NCBI GenBank assembly: GCA_950106755.1
Contig: OX467086.1
Span: 22,028,001-22,092,000, forward strand
Source of the DNA: Climacium dendroides
Lineage: Eukaryota; Streptophyta; Bryopsida; Hypnales; Climaciaceae
Length of the DNA stretch: 64,000 nt
Direction of reading: 5' to 3'
The translations under genes and the position numbers were made by a program. Of the stretch, positions 1 through 12,044 are shown in pieces; the first letter of the stretch is position 1; every line of letters begins with the position of its first letter. The notes beneath the pieces are model-generated. The model did not search any database. It saw only the letters and a program-made list of their open reading frames with translations, and was not told the origin of the DNA.

Positions 1-236
1 CACGAGATGCATATTAGACATAACCCTCTCGTCTAGACTAAATTAGGATTGAGAATTCTTGGAGATTTATGACTCTCTTGAGCCAGAGGTAAGGAAGGAT
101 AGGGGTTTTGACCTTATTTTCTAACAGCCATTTGCCTGTGGTGATGAAAGGGATAGGTGAGGGTTATGATTTTGAGAGTGTTCCAACTAAGCTGGAGAGA
201 AATCTTTCTGATTTGGATAATTGGGGTGCTTTCCAG
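1..236 (+). other. Intron or small exon upstream within the ACC gene
   Basis: No long open frame joins the first recognised ACC exon. A plausible splice donor (CAG AG|GTAAGG) lies near 96, so a short exon may end there; its acceptor and frame could not be settled. The rest is probably intron. Confidence 0.4.
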
Positions 237-3200
237 GAAAGAGAATACCAGTACTACGAATGAAGTCGAGGAAGTGGTGAATGTGCTGGAAGGTTTGGCA
301 CATGAAGTATACTCGAAACTAGGGGCACGCATGCACCGCCTGGCCATCGCTGGTTGGGAGCTTCGTGTTCGTCTGAAAGAGCTTCAGACAGCCAATGGGG
401 CATGGCGTGTGGTGGTTGCGAACCCAACTGGCCATACTTGCACTGTCCAGGTTCGTGATCTTTACTTGTCTTTTTTTGAGTTAAGTTAGGGAATTGAGTG
501 TGTCTTCTATTATTAGAGTCACTAATTTTTATTTATTTTTGATCTTTTACTCATTTTCAAGAGGATTTGAGCGTAATAAGTGTGGTTTGGGTACCATTTA
601 AATAAGTTATGAATTTCGGAATTTTTTTCATATGATGAGTAAAATCGTGGATATGCTTTGACTCTTCAGCTGCTAAGCATTGCCATAGTCATTAGATGTT
701 CTATGTGCACTTGTGATTTACATGTGCTCAACTTCAGGCCTATTGTAGTCCTACTCATGGCAATGGGGAATTCATCTTACCTCATTTAGCATTTTATTAA
801 TCTCAGTTTTAGAGCTTTCTGAACATTGTGACAATTCTTCCACTATGCAGGTGTATAGAGAAGCTCAAGACAAGGGTACAGGTAAGGTGGTATACTGCTC
901 GCCTTTCGCTTCTGTGCATGGGCCGTTGCATGGAGTGCCGCTCTCGACGCAGTACAAATCCTTGGATGCCATTGATCAGAAACGGCTTGTAGCCAGGCGT
1001 CAAAACACCACTTACTGCTATGACTTCCCCTTGGTATGTCAACTTACCTTACTCTTGAGGTTGCAAAATAACCATATTCCGTGTTCTGAACAGAAATGCA
1101 TATATAGGTATCAAATCACATGACAGTTCTTGAGGAGTTTTCGAAACACAGTGAACAGTGAGCCAAGATAAAAAGAGTCTAGCTTCTTTTTGCGCTCCGT
1201 CTTGAGCTCATGTCGTTTTTACAATTGCAGGCATCGCTCACATTAGAATTATTTGTATCTTTTCCATCCAGTCCTAGTTGGTATGTTCGCAAGTGGACTT
1301 ATCTAACAGTGACTGAAATTGAATATTCTACTACAAAAGCCAGCTAGTTCTTCAGTTTTATTAATGCTCCGGATTCCAATTGTGCTACAATGAATATTAC
1401 GTAACTGGAGCTTACCAAGTTTGTGCTTACTTTTCTCCACAGGTATTCGAGACGGTGCTTCGCCAATGCTGGGCAGATGCATCTCCACAAACCTCAAACC
1501 CTCGAGGATCCTCACCAATCTTCAAAGCAACTGAGCTTGTGCTTGCAGATACAAACGGCAGCTGGGACACAGCTCTGGTGGAATCCGACCGTCCCGTTTC
1601 CAGCAACAACGTCGGCATGGTAGGCTGGTTGCTTCACATGCGCACCCCAGAGTTTCCCAACGGACGCAAAGTCTTAATAGTCTCCAACGACGTCACCTTC
1701 AGCGCAGGCTCCTTTGGTCCCAAGGAAGACGTCTTCTTCAAGTCCATGACCGACTTAGCTTGTCGTGAAAAGTTGCCCTTGATCTACCTCGCAGCCAACT
1801 CCGGAGCTCGCATCGGAGTCGCTGAGGAAGTCCGTTCCTGTTTCAACATTGGCTGGTCGGAAGACTCCTCTCCTGACCGTGGCTTTAAGTACCTGTACTT
1901 GAAACCCAAGGATTACCACCGCCTTTCCTCTTCTGTAGTTGCACATGAGCTCAAGCTTGACACTGGCGAGGTCAGATGGATTATTGAGGATGTGATTGGG
2001 AAAGAAGATGGCCTTGGTGTGGAGAATCTCTCAGGAAGTGGTGCCATAGCTGGTGCTTTTTCACGTGCTTATCGCGAGACGTTCACATTGACGTACGTTT
2101 CAGGTCGAACTGTTGGAATTGGTGCTTACCTTGCCCGCCTTGGCATGCGGTGTATCCAACGCTTGGACCAGCCCATCATCTTGACAGGATTCTCAGCGCT
2201 GAACAAGCTGCTTGGTCGTGAGGTCTACAGCTCCCACATGCAGTTGGGAGGACCCAAAGTGATGGCTGTGAATGGCGTTGTCCATCTCACTGTAGCTGAT
2301 GATCTAGAAGGCGTTGCCAGTATTTTGAAGTGGTTGAGTTATGTGCCTTCTCATGTAGGAGGTCCCTTGCCTTGTATTTCCCCAATCGATCCTCCTGAAC
2401 GACGAGTGGAGTATTACCCTGAAACTTCATGTGACCCTCGTGCTGCCATTCGGGGAGTTCAGAGCAATGGGAAGTGGTTGGGCGGTATTTTCGACAACGG
2501 AAGCTTTACTGAGACACTAGAAGGGTGGGCGCAGACTGTTGTAACTGGACGTGCGAGGTTGGGTGGCATTCCAGTAGGAGTTGTGGCTGTGGAAACTCAG
2601 ACTGTGACACAAATGATTCCTGCTGATCCTGGTCAACTGGACTCGCATGAGCGGGTTGTACCCCAAGCTGGCCAGGTGTGGTTCCCGGACTCAGCCCAGA
2701 AAACAGCTCAAGCTTTACTAGATTTCAACAAGGAAGGGCTACCACTCTTCATTCTTGCGAACTGGAGGGGATTTTCTGGTGGGCAGCGTGATCTCTTTGA
2801 AGGCATATTGCAAGCGGGTTCCATGATTGTGGAGCACTTGCGAGTGTACCAGCAGCCCGTGTTTGTCTTCATTCCGAAGACGGGGGAGCTTCGTGGTGGG
2901 GCTTGGGTGGTGGTGGACAGTAAAATCAACTCGGAGAAGGTAACGTCCATTTCGTTAAATCGGCGGTGTTCCAATACTTTGGCACCTTTCAGAAAGCATG
3001 TTCTGAAACATAAACCCATACCTGTCCTAGATATTAGACCTTTATGTACATTTAAGTCACTTTTTTTGGCGCTGGAATTAACGAAATTGGCTACAGGTGG
3101 AGATGTATGCTGAGGGTACTGCCAGGGGAGGAGTGTTGGAGCCTGAAGGGATGGTGGAGATCAAGTTCCGAACGAGGGAACTCTTGGAGTGCATGCACCG

Positions 3201-4748
3201 TGTCGACCCGGAGCTTGTGGCTTTGAGGCAACAGTTGGTGGAGCTGAAGGAAGCACCTATCGCTGCGTTGAATAGAGTCCAGCAAGAAATCAAAGCCCGG
3301 GAGAAAACTCTGACACCTGTGTACAAGCAAATCGCTATCAAGTTCATGGAGCTGCACGACACGCCCAACCGGATGGCTGCCAAGGGGGTCATCAAGAAGG
3401 TGCGTTGCTGATCCAGTTCCGATCTAGTGCTGCAGTCTTTGCAGGAGAGTTAGAAGTGAAAAAGAGACTCTAAACTATTCTCATAACATTTTAGAAAATT
3501 CTAGACTCTTCCAGAGCCTTTGATTGTGACAGCACCTCCTCTGGAAGAAATCTCTTTCAGTAGAAATCTTTATGGTAAGGTATGTACACCCATAATCAAC
3601 ACTGCCCAAGATATTGATGACACAAAGATGTACACAATCAGAACATGAGAATCTATGAGAGTCTGCTGTTGTTTTTTTGGTACACCTAGAGACATTACTC
3701 TGAAAATTCATAACTTACTCGATGGACACCGTATTAGGGTATGGACACCGTAATAGGTACAAAAGTGCGTTGGAATCCTCCTTCACTGCATAATAAGAGA
3801 AATTATGTTCAGTGGTAATTAGTGACGATTGTAGGTGCGCATACCTTAGTCAGATAGGAGAAACGATTTCGTGGTGCCTCAAGCAAAGTTGTGATGAAAT
3901 GGAAGTGACCCTTCGCTTAATCTTTTTGTTCTTTTGTTTTTGTTTGCTTTGCTGAAACTTGGATTTATTTTTGGTCGACGAAACTGCAATGTATGTAGGT
4001 GGTGGATTGGGGCGAATCTCGAAATTTCTTCTTCAATCGTTTGAAGAGGAGGCTTGCAGAGGAAAGCCTCATCCAGCAGATTCAAGTGGCAGCCGGTGAG
4101 GACTTCAGCCATTCTGCAGCTTTAGCATTGATCAAGGACGTTTTCTCAACAGCATCAACAAGTGGACCTCCGGATTGGGCAGACGACACACGATTTTTGG
4201 CTTGGAGCAGCCACCCAACAGGCCTGGAAGAGCACGTGAAGGAGCTTCAGTCAAAGCACTTAGTGAAGGAGATGGTGACTTTGGGATCGTCTGCTGAAGC
4301 TCTGAAAGCCCTCCCTCAGGGTTTGAATGCATTATTGCGCTCGGTGAGATTTTCAACTGTAGTCCAGCTTCCTTGGTTGAGTGGTCTATTTAAGAACTTG
4401 AAAATCTAGCCAAATTGATGGCCCCCCGGATTTGTTGCATATCGTTAGTGTAGTAGTGCATGTTTATATCGTAAATGCAAATGAATGGATTTGAAGTCCA
4501 TGCTTACATCTTCAAGAGCAAAAGGAGTGGATTTGAAGTGCTTGATGTTTATATCTTCAAGTGCGAAATTAACGGATTTGAAGTGCATGTTTGTATCTTT
4601 GAGTGCAAAATTAGTGGATTTGATGTTGCCATCAGAATGTTGAAACTTAAACTAAACTTATGATACTTCGTCTGTGCAGGTCGATGCAAGCAAAAGATCC
4701 CAGTTGATTGAGGAGCTAAAGCAAGCTTTAGATGCATCCTTTGATTAG
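237..4748 (+). CDS. Acetyl-CoA carboxylase, homomeric (3' part: carboxyltransferase region)
   Basis: Multidomain biotin-dependent enzyme that makes malonyl-CoA from acetyl-CoA for fatty-acid synthesis. The window holds about 870 C-terminal residues; biotin carboxylase and biotin carrier domains lie to the left. My exons are about 237-450, 851-1033, 1443-2939, 3097-3399, 3999-4343 and 4680-4748 (TAG stop). All junctions are GT-AG and keep frame; the first acceptor (CAG at 234-236) is least certain. Seen: the carboxyltransferase stretch NDVTFSAGSFGPKED, AANSGARIG, VENLSGSGAIAG, GREVYSSHMQLGG and, in the second half, QTVVTGRARLGGIPVGV, AGQVWFPDSA, ANWRGFSGG and ELRGGAWVV, all ACC hallmarks in the right order. 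Wording such as ILTGFSALNKLLGREVYSSH is, to my memory, closer to algal/diatom ACCs than to Arabidopsis ACC1 (inference). Whether it acts in plastid or cytosol cannot be told because the N-terminus is missing. Confidence 0.93.
4457..4660 (+). repeat. Minisatellite in the last ACC intron (~42-45 bp unit)
   Basis: The motif GGATTTGAAGT starts at 4487, 4529, 4574 and, slightly changed, 4616, with the following TGTTTATATCTTCAAGTGCAAAAT-like part also repeated. The unit is open in one frame and so looks like a short repetitive protein, but it sits wholly between the donor at 4344 and the acceptor at 4679. Confidence 0.7.
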
Positions 4749-7160
4749 CAGGATCCTCAGGTGAGTAACTCTATTGTTTATTACTGCATTAGATGATTCG
4801 GTATATATCTGCTCACTAGTGCATTTATTGAGCTAAAAGCCTAGTTTTTGAAGATATGTAGTCTCTTCCGAGGAAGAGACGAGATAAAATAGTTGATGAG
4901 GGGACTTCCCTTCAGTTTTTGAGAAACTCGGAGATTAGGCTTTGGCAGCCTTTGAGGAATTGAGGCACAAGCCAGAATACTTGTATCATTACATATTCAT
5001 TCTTTCACGTTTTAATGCATCTATGCAACGACCTTTTTCAGTAATTGGTGGTTGAGTGGATTGTTTGACTTCGACTACAATGCTTTGTGTTATCACAACT
5101 GAGGTTAGTGCACCTTTAATTCACACAAACATCTTTATAAATTATTTTTATTGGATTTTATTTGCAAGGGAGGGAGGATTCCAATGCACTTTGAGCATGC
5201 ATTATTTGGACACCATATGGATAGGCTAAGAAATTTCAAAGTATTGTTTGTACCTAATTGTATTGTATTGTATGTAAACTTGATACAAGGTTCTTATAGG
5301 CTGACATGTTTTGTTTTTGCAAATCCAATGTCATCAAAATCTAGGTTTTAGTCTCGTTTTTTGGTCCAAATGTAGATGTTGCATTTGGGAAAATGATTAT
5401 TATGGCTGCACATACCTAAAGTTGGTTCAAGTTGTGTTCATCACCTCTTTATTAAAATTACTTATCCTACATTTTATCATTTTAACCCCTAAATGCCCGA
5501 GGCACCCAAATGTGGTGTTTGTAAAACTTTGAAGTTAAATAAAATCTAACCAAATTGCTATTTTTAGTAGTTTATATTTTTAGAAAGTTCTTCTTCAAGT
5601 CTAGTTTTAGCATCAAAAATCCAATCTTGAAAATAAATGATAGTGATTTTTCTATTCATGATTTTGTGCAAGGGTACTTAGTGTAATCTTGACTTCCTGT
5701 AGTGTTGAGAGCTCTTGGAAATGAGCCTCAAATACACTAGATCTTAGAGAAAAATTCACATTCAAAGTTCATTTAAAAAAATTATAGAGTAGATTTTAAG
5801 AAGCCATAAATTGATTGGGGTTATACAAGTTAGGCTCTTTAACCTCAATTTTTTTTGTCACCAACTTTTTAGATTTGACTTGTGAAAAGAGGGTTGAAAG
5901 ATTTTACATCACTTTTATAGTTTTAACACCCTCATAGTCAAACGTTATAATCTTTCGCTCCATAAGTGATATTGTTGTGTTTTCTTTTCCTATGAGACCT
6001 CTAACATGTCTAGTTTGAATTTGTACGGTTACAATTCAAAAAAACTTGATACAACTTATCAAAATGTTGGCATTTTGTTCAAGTTAGAGCAAATTCCAAG
6101 AAACTCGAAATAGGCCTTAGGCATTTAGGGATTAAATCTTTGTAGTCTTCCTTAAATTGGAGACCACTTTAGACTTTGATTCATAGTTTAGAGAACCAAT
6201 AATTAGTTATACATAGATGAGATAGAATTTCTTTTTCAAAATAGCTAATTAAAAATGACAACTTTAGACAAATTATTGATCTTTATTAATTTTTTTATTT
6301 CTATTTCAAAAAAAATTACACCAAAAGTATATCAATGAATAATAGAGTACTAAGAAAGAACTTCAAAAACTTGGGAACAATTTTCTCCTTAACATTACTT
6401 TGACTTGATTTTAGCCCCTAAAGTCCCAAGTGTTCCTTTAGAGAACATTTGAAGTTATTTTTACTTGATTTTAATCCCTAAAGTTCCAAATGCCCCTATA
6501 AAAGGTACTTAACAATTTAGACAGGGCAATTTTAAAACCTTTGTGCTTTTAGAACCTTCTACTTTAGAAGTGTGACAACCTCTAAAGTAGAAGCAACTTC
6601 TACAATAGAAGCAAGTACAACACAGGGAAAAACTAAATCATCATTAGTTCTAAGATGAAATTGAAATACAATCCAATATGTTATTTATTTTTTTCAAGAT
6701 AAGATGCTCCATAACTTTCTCATTACTTATCTAAATGGAATGAACTAAGTCTTTTGACATAGACAAAAATATTATCTACTAGATCTTTACATTGTTGTGC
6801 ACAATTGCCAATGATTGTATTCTAAGGAAGAGACATCAATTTTTATTTTTATTCAAAAAAATTTGTTTGTACAAATGAAAGAAGAGACATTTTACACAAA
6901 TACACCAATTTTTTATTTTTATTTTTCATATTTTTACTCAATGTTCCTATTGCCATTGCTTCCACCAACTAAAGTTTCAAATTTAAACCTAGATAACCCT
7001 CTTAGATATAAATTTCATTGATGGAAATTTATTCCAAATCTTTTTTTTTTGTCCTCTTCTTGACTATTTTGAGCTTTGTGTGCTTTGTTGTTGGGCATTG
7101 ATTGAAGAAAAAACTATATTTTCAAAAAGCTTATCTAATTTTCTATCTTGCAAAAAAAAA
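4749..7160. other. AT-rich intergenic spacer
   Basis: The first part probably contains the ACC 3' UTR (a GTGAGT donor after CCTCAG near 4760 could mark a 3'-UTR intron). After about 5,100 the DNA is AT-rich with only short ORFs, none of which I recognise. The stretch 7,060-7,150 resembles repeat family C seen at 28.96 and 35.48 kb. Confidence 0.6.
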
Positions 7161-7460
7161 AATTTAAAATTATGCTAAATTTTTTTATCAGAAGATCTTC
7201 CTCAAATGTACACAATTTGTACATGTTGCTTTTCCATAGTCTTCAACAATGTACAAATTGTGTACATTGTAGGAGGTGGGCGATTTTAGAGCCCTATGCC
7301 ACTTCAACTTAAAAATTTCATAACTAATTCCACAAAGCTCTGAAAAACATGAAACAACTTGGTTTAGATGCCAATTCCAGTTGTTTTTCAAGGAAAATTT
7401 ACTGCAAAATATTTCAAGAAGCTTCACCTCCCCAAACTTCAGTTTCAGCTCTTAGGTGGG
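7161..7460. repeat. Dispersed repeat family A, copy 1
   Basis: The part around 7,315-7,440 (CATAACTAATTCCACAAAG, GAAACAACTTGG, GATGCCAATTC, AAATTTACTG, CCTCCCCAAA) recurs in the same order at about 22,190-22,310 and 33,725-33,860. Each copy is preceded by a block with GTACA-rich short motifs. No coding capacity or termini are recognised. Confidence 0.6.
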
Positions 7461-7981
7461 CGATTTATGGACCTCCTACCTTATTGCCGATGCCCTATGA
7501 ACTCTCAGATGTTTCTTGGGAAAGCAGCTGGAGGAAATCGAATGCCTATGACATTGACTTGGAGCAAAAAGATCATGGTTCAAACAATATGGTAAATGGT
7601 ATCAATGGTTATAAAGTTATATGGTATCAATGGTCTTATTATGTTGGTTACAATGGTTTCTCAGCTTAGCAACTATTGAAGGGAGGAAATTTGTACAATT
7701 CTAGAGACAAGACTATATGACACACCTAATGGAAAGGATTACAGCCTTCCACTAATGGGTGAGAAAAAAGTCGGTGCTTCACCGACTCTTTCACAAGCGA
7801 GCTAAGATGAGAACCTATTCCTTGAGTATAATATAGGCAAAGGAAGAAATAGATCAACTTGAATTATTGTAGCTGTTGTACTACAAAGGAGTTCGTTTCA
7901 CCAAGCGCTAGTGCATTTGATGGTACATTGAGAGTATAAGTTGTTGAGCAAATAATTCTATTGTACATACCATTTACTTAA
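7461..7981. other. Unassigned spacer between repeat A and PARG
   Basis: No gene recognised. A short GTCGGTG/CACCGAC hairpin lies near 7,770. The 3' UTR of the minus-strand PARG gene should extend into this stretch. Confidence 0.5.
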
Positions 7982-10900
7982 TCAATTTCTATTTCGGACA
8001 CTTGCACTTGAAGGCGCTCCATTGAAGTAAGGAGCCACTGTTGGTAAATGGCGTCTATTGAGGTGCGAGGGTTGCTGAATGTCGAGGTCAGTTCCTGGTA
8101 GAGGAAGTATCCAGTCAAAGAGATTCACGTGGAAGTGTTTGTTCAGTGCATACTCCAAGACCAAACTCCAGAGCTCCCCAACCAGCCATCGTTCTTGCAA
8201 TATCCAATCCGCCACTTCCTGCAACTCCGAAGTACGCAATTAACATCGATTACACAAATTGGGTTCTGCAAGAGTTACGAGTACAAACTAAACCTCTATT
8301 GAGAGTTGGAACGGAACAATCGTTTAGAAAGCTTCAAGGAAGGTAATCCAATGTATGAATAGAAGGCATAAATTAATCTTCTACATTTTGAATAATAGAA
8401 ATATGAACTGGATGTTACTACAATTGACTGTTAGCTTCCAATTGAACGTTAGCTTAAGTAAATCTTTAGACTACTAGGTAGAAGAACTAAGTATTATAAA
8501 TTTTTCAAGAAATTTGCTCCAAGTGAAAATACAAGCAAGTACCTGTAAACGTAGAGCCTCAGGGTTCTGGAAGGAGAAATAAAGTACGAATGGACGCCCT
8601 GCTTGTGAGGCTGCCAACCATTGCAACATGCATTTGAGTGGCAGGTTGCCCCCAAAGACGCCACAGCCCCAATTTCCAGTCGCAATGCCCAGACCCCCTT
8701 GGACTATTTCAGCACCATGTTTTCCTTGAACATTTGCACTTGTAGTAGGGGGGTCATCAAGTATCATCTCATTACATTCATCACCAGTATCAACTATTTG
8801 AGATGATCCTAACTCCATAGAGCAGTCACTCGTCTGTGACTCATTATTCTCTTTCATCACACTATCCTTTAAATTCGTGCAAGGCGCCAAAGCTTCAGCG
8901 TTTCGCCTAATGCTCCTTCCAGTATCCAGGAATCCACAATATGCCTTGTTCAACTCCCGCAGGATGTAAGTGAGACGAAACTGGTCATCACCTGGTTGAG
9001 AGAGAGCATCAATTGCAATAATGTGGGTCTGCCTCCGTCCCCAAGCATCTCTAGGCCTAGAATCAATGAAGTCACCAGTAAAGCGAAAAGTCGAAGCATA
9101 GCCTGTGTAACAGCTGTACCTCTCTGCACCCACTATTTCTATCGATTCATTTGCAGCCATTGCTGGAAAAAACACCATTCCTGCAGCAAGTTCCGGATTG
9201 ATCATGAACCGGATCTCCTCCTGCACACAAAAAACAATTTCAAAAGTATTAGATACATATACAAGGAGAGCAACTTCACTCCTTAACATTCTTTAGCACT
9301 CGTAAACCTACAGCCAAATCAGCATCAGCATCACATTCTGACATGAATGGCGCAAGATTGGCTGGCTTTTCTGAGTTTCAATTTTATTAACTCATCAGTG
9401 CTCACGTCGCTAAAAGAGTCCGCTTCCATATGTTAAGTAGTTGAGAGATATCATTCAAGGAGCTCTGAAGGAAGATTTTTTTAAATGAAATAATAGAAAG
9501 AAAAATCATATCCTACATATTTGAAAGATAGAAATATGTTTTCCAAGTTACTGTAATCATTATTAGTCTCCCGAAGTAGAATTTAAAGCAATTTAAGCTT
9601 GGGCACAACTTTGGGGCTACTTAGTATACAATAGCTCATATCGTTACTCAAATTCTCGTTACTATCATGTTACTAACGGCGATAAAGTAAGCCCACACGC
9701 TAAATTGTATAAAACATTTGATAGAATCAAATGTTGAATTCAGATCCTTGGGTGCCTCTAAAGACTGTTATGAGCTCAATGCAAGGTAAAAAATCAAAAG
9801 ATAGCCGTTTGAACCAAGCACTAGAAACCATGACATAGAGAGAGCAAACCTGAACGCAGCCATCGCCAAGAGCGCCACCACCAAGCATTTTATTGGCAAA
9901 GTCCACTTGCAAGCAGTCTTGACCAAGATCTTCAATGTTGCCATCAGCTACAACCATGAGGGGGCACAGCGCAACACCACTCTCGCTCCAAAGAGCATTA
10001 CCGTCTCTCGGATTCTGCGCAGCAATGGCCTTCCGCTGGAACGAAACAACACCATCTGGCATATCCTGACAAACACGCTCGAAATAATGAAGAAGACAAA
10101 GCAGCTTATGCTCAATACTCTCGCCTCGCTCATAAATCCCTGCAAACAGTCGGTCCATATTCATATAGGGCAGATTCTCCCGCCTTCGTTCAGCCGAAGG
10201 ATAAAGACACAAGAAGGAACAAGCCAGCAGCGAGGCCACCAGACGCTGACTCAGAACTACAATTCCTTGCTGCTGCTTGCCCAGCAGCTTCAACCCCATA
10301 TCAGGCCGCAACTCGGTTCCTGCCAGGGCCACACAGGCAGGTGAGCCAGGATAGCCGACAGTGAAGAGGGGAAAAAAACAGATTTTTGCGAACTGAAAGG
10401 GACAAGAAACTATGGGAAAGGTTACATATTGGTTGATTGCCTAAACATAACCTCTTCAACAGGAAAGGAACTCAGTTTGTAAACGTCAGTTCATGGTACA
10501 CCAAGAGCTGTCAGATCGGAATGGATGACCAGTTCGGTTGTAAAAAGCAAACATTAAAGTAAACAAGTAAAAGGCGTCGCTTGTGTTTTACAAGGTCTTA
10601 CCTTCATGTTCTGTGTGGATGGGCTTTCCACCATAAACCGCAAAGAGCTTTGCCAGATCCTGAGACTGATTCTCCAGCAAAAGGGGCAATGAGAGCGCGA
10701 GCTTCGCTATCCCAGGCAACACTTGGTGGAAGAAATTGCGAGCGTCAGCTCGAGACAGAAGGTCATCAAAGAAGAGAGAGATCCCGTCCGCGGTGTCTCG
10801 TGCCATGTGCTGATGTTTTTTTTCTGCAAATCCACTCTCACGTTGCATGTCAAGAATACATTCATAGAGCCCTTCCCCACTTTGCACCAGGCTTGCTACA

Positions 10901-10992
10901 GGCCCTTTGGCCAGGGCAAGGAGCGAGTATTTCACATTCTCTGGCCACTTGTAAGATCCAGCCCTAGCTTTCACCGGTAAAAGTCTGTCCAT
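7982..10992 (-). CDS. PARG: Poly(ADP-ribose) glycohydrolase (PARG)
   Basis: Hydrolyses poly(ADP-ribose) chains made by PARPs, as in DNA damage and stress signalling. Four coding exons on the minus strand: 10992-10602, 10319-9850, 9220-8543 and 8218-7982, total 591 residues, all GT-AG with matching phases. The catalytic PARG signature spans the second junction: GGGALGDGCVQ (residues 277-287) followed by EEIRF (288-292), where E288-E289 are the family's catalytic glutamates. Further family blocks are YTGYASTFRFTGDF, RRQTHIIAIDAL, GIATGNWGCGVFGGN (about 464-479) and a C-terminal helix block around EVADWILQERWLVGELW. About 75 polar, Ser/Asp/Glu-rich residues (roughly 386-460) are inserted between the two macrodomain halves. 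The frame stays open upstream of Met1 for nine codons to an acceptor-like TTTGCAG (last base at 11,020 or so), so translation may begin in an upstream exon. Confidence 0.95.
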
Positions 10993-12044
10993 CTCTTTTT
11001 GCAGAAGAATCCTGATTGCTCTGCAAAGTTAGGACACAAACACTTTTAGAAACCTGATCCCGTCTGCTAAACCGGCCCCTGTTACCAACAGCAACTCAAC
11101 TATTCATACACATGGTAGGCATTTAGTTACCAAGTTGAATGTAAGTATGACTTGGCCAAATGTCTGTGGTTTTGTCTGTAACCAGGTTTCTAAAATTACT
11201 GATAGTGATCTACAACCACCCACTTTGAATGATTACATAAAAAATTCATACATAGGTACAAAAATTTGATCTAAAGAAAGTTTGGTCTTGTACCCAAAGT
11301 GAACTCAAGTGAGCTCAATACAGATCTCTCAATGCCCGCACACTCCTACATAATTGTTGAAGTGATGTGAATTTGATCCTTTACCTTAAGCCAAGACGAG
11401 CTTGCCTTGTCTTTCCATCGTCAGTGATGTTGGTCTTTCATCAGAAAGGCCCCCAAGAGACAACACCTCCATGCCTTTTCCAAAACCCTAAACCTGTGTC
11501 CCAAAAACCCTGCACTTTGACATTTAATCATACAATCGTATCATGAATTTCTGCTAACACACCGATATGCAGGAAGCTTTCCATGTACAATCCAATGATT
11601 TAGGTCACTAGGAAATAATCTTGCTTATCGGTCAATGAAAATACAAATCCATGTATTGTATTTAATTCTCGTGAAGTGCCTATAAACCTAAGAAGACAAC
11701 TGCAAGAGAAGGTACACATCGCTAGATTTCAAGGACTTGTTTGTACAATTGAGGGCCCCAATGAGCAAATCCATATTTTAGGGTTTGCAACCACTAGACT
11801 CAGAAGACCAGTAGATGAAGACCATGATCCCTGTTTTAGTAGCTCTTTTACGACCGTCATAAATCACAAACCTACTGAAAGGAGCAAGTAGGATTTTTGG
11901 TAACTCCAGACTGGCTGCTAAGCTCTCCAGGCAATCATAAATTTAGGTCTAAGAAAAGCCTAACCACAAACTAAGGTCTACTCAAAACTCTATCGAAAAG
12001 GATCCCCCAAGTATTGATCTCATTGATCTTTGGGTTATACAATA
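10993..12044. promoter_or_regulatory. Upstream region of PARG; telo-box-like motif
   Basis: No gene is recognised. An AAACCCTAA telo-box-like motif lies at about 11,483-11,491; such motifs occur in plant promoters and 5' UTRs. Other AACCCTAA-type motifs occur near 12,250 and 12,412. Whether this region or the duplicated F-box promoter further right drives PARG cannot be decided by eye. Confidence 0.4.

Noticed and set aside
4475..4663. Repetitive 62-residue protein
   Set aside because: It is a minisatellite in an ACC intron with consistent donor and acceptor on either side.
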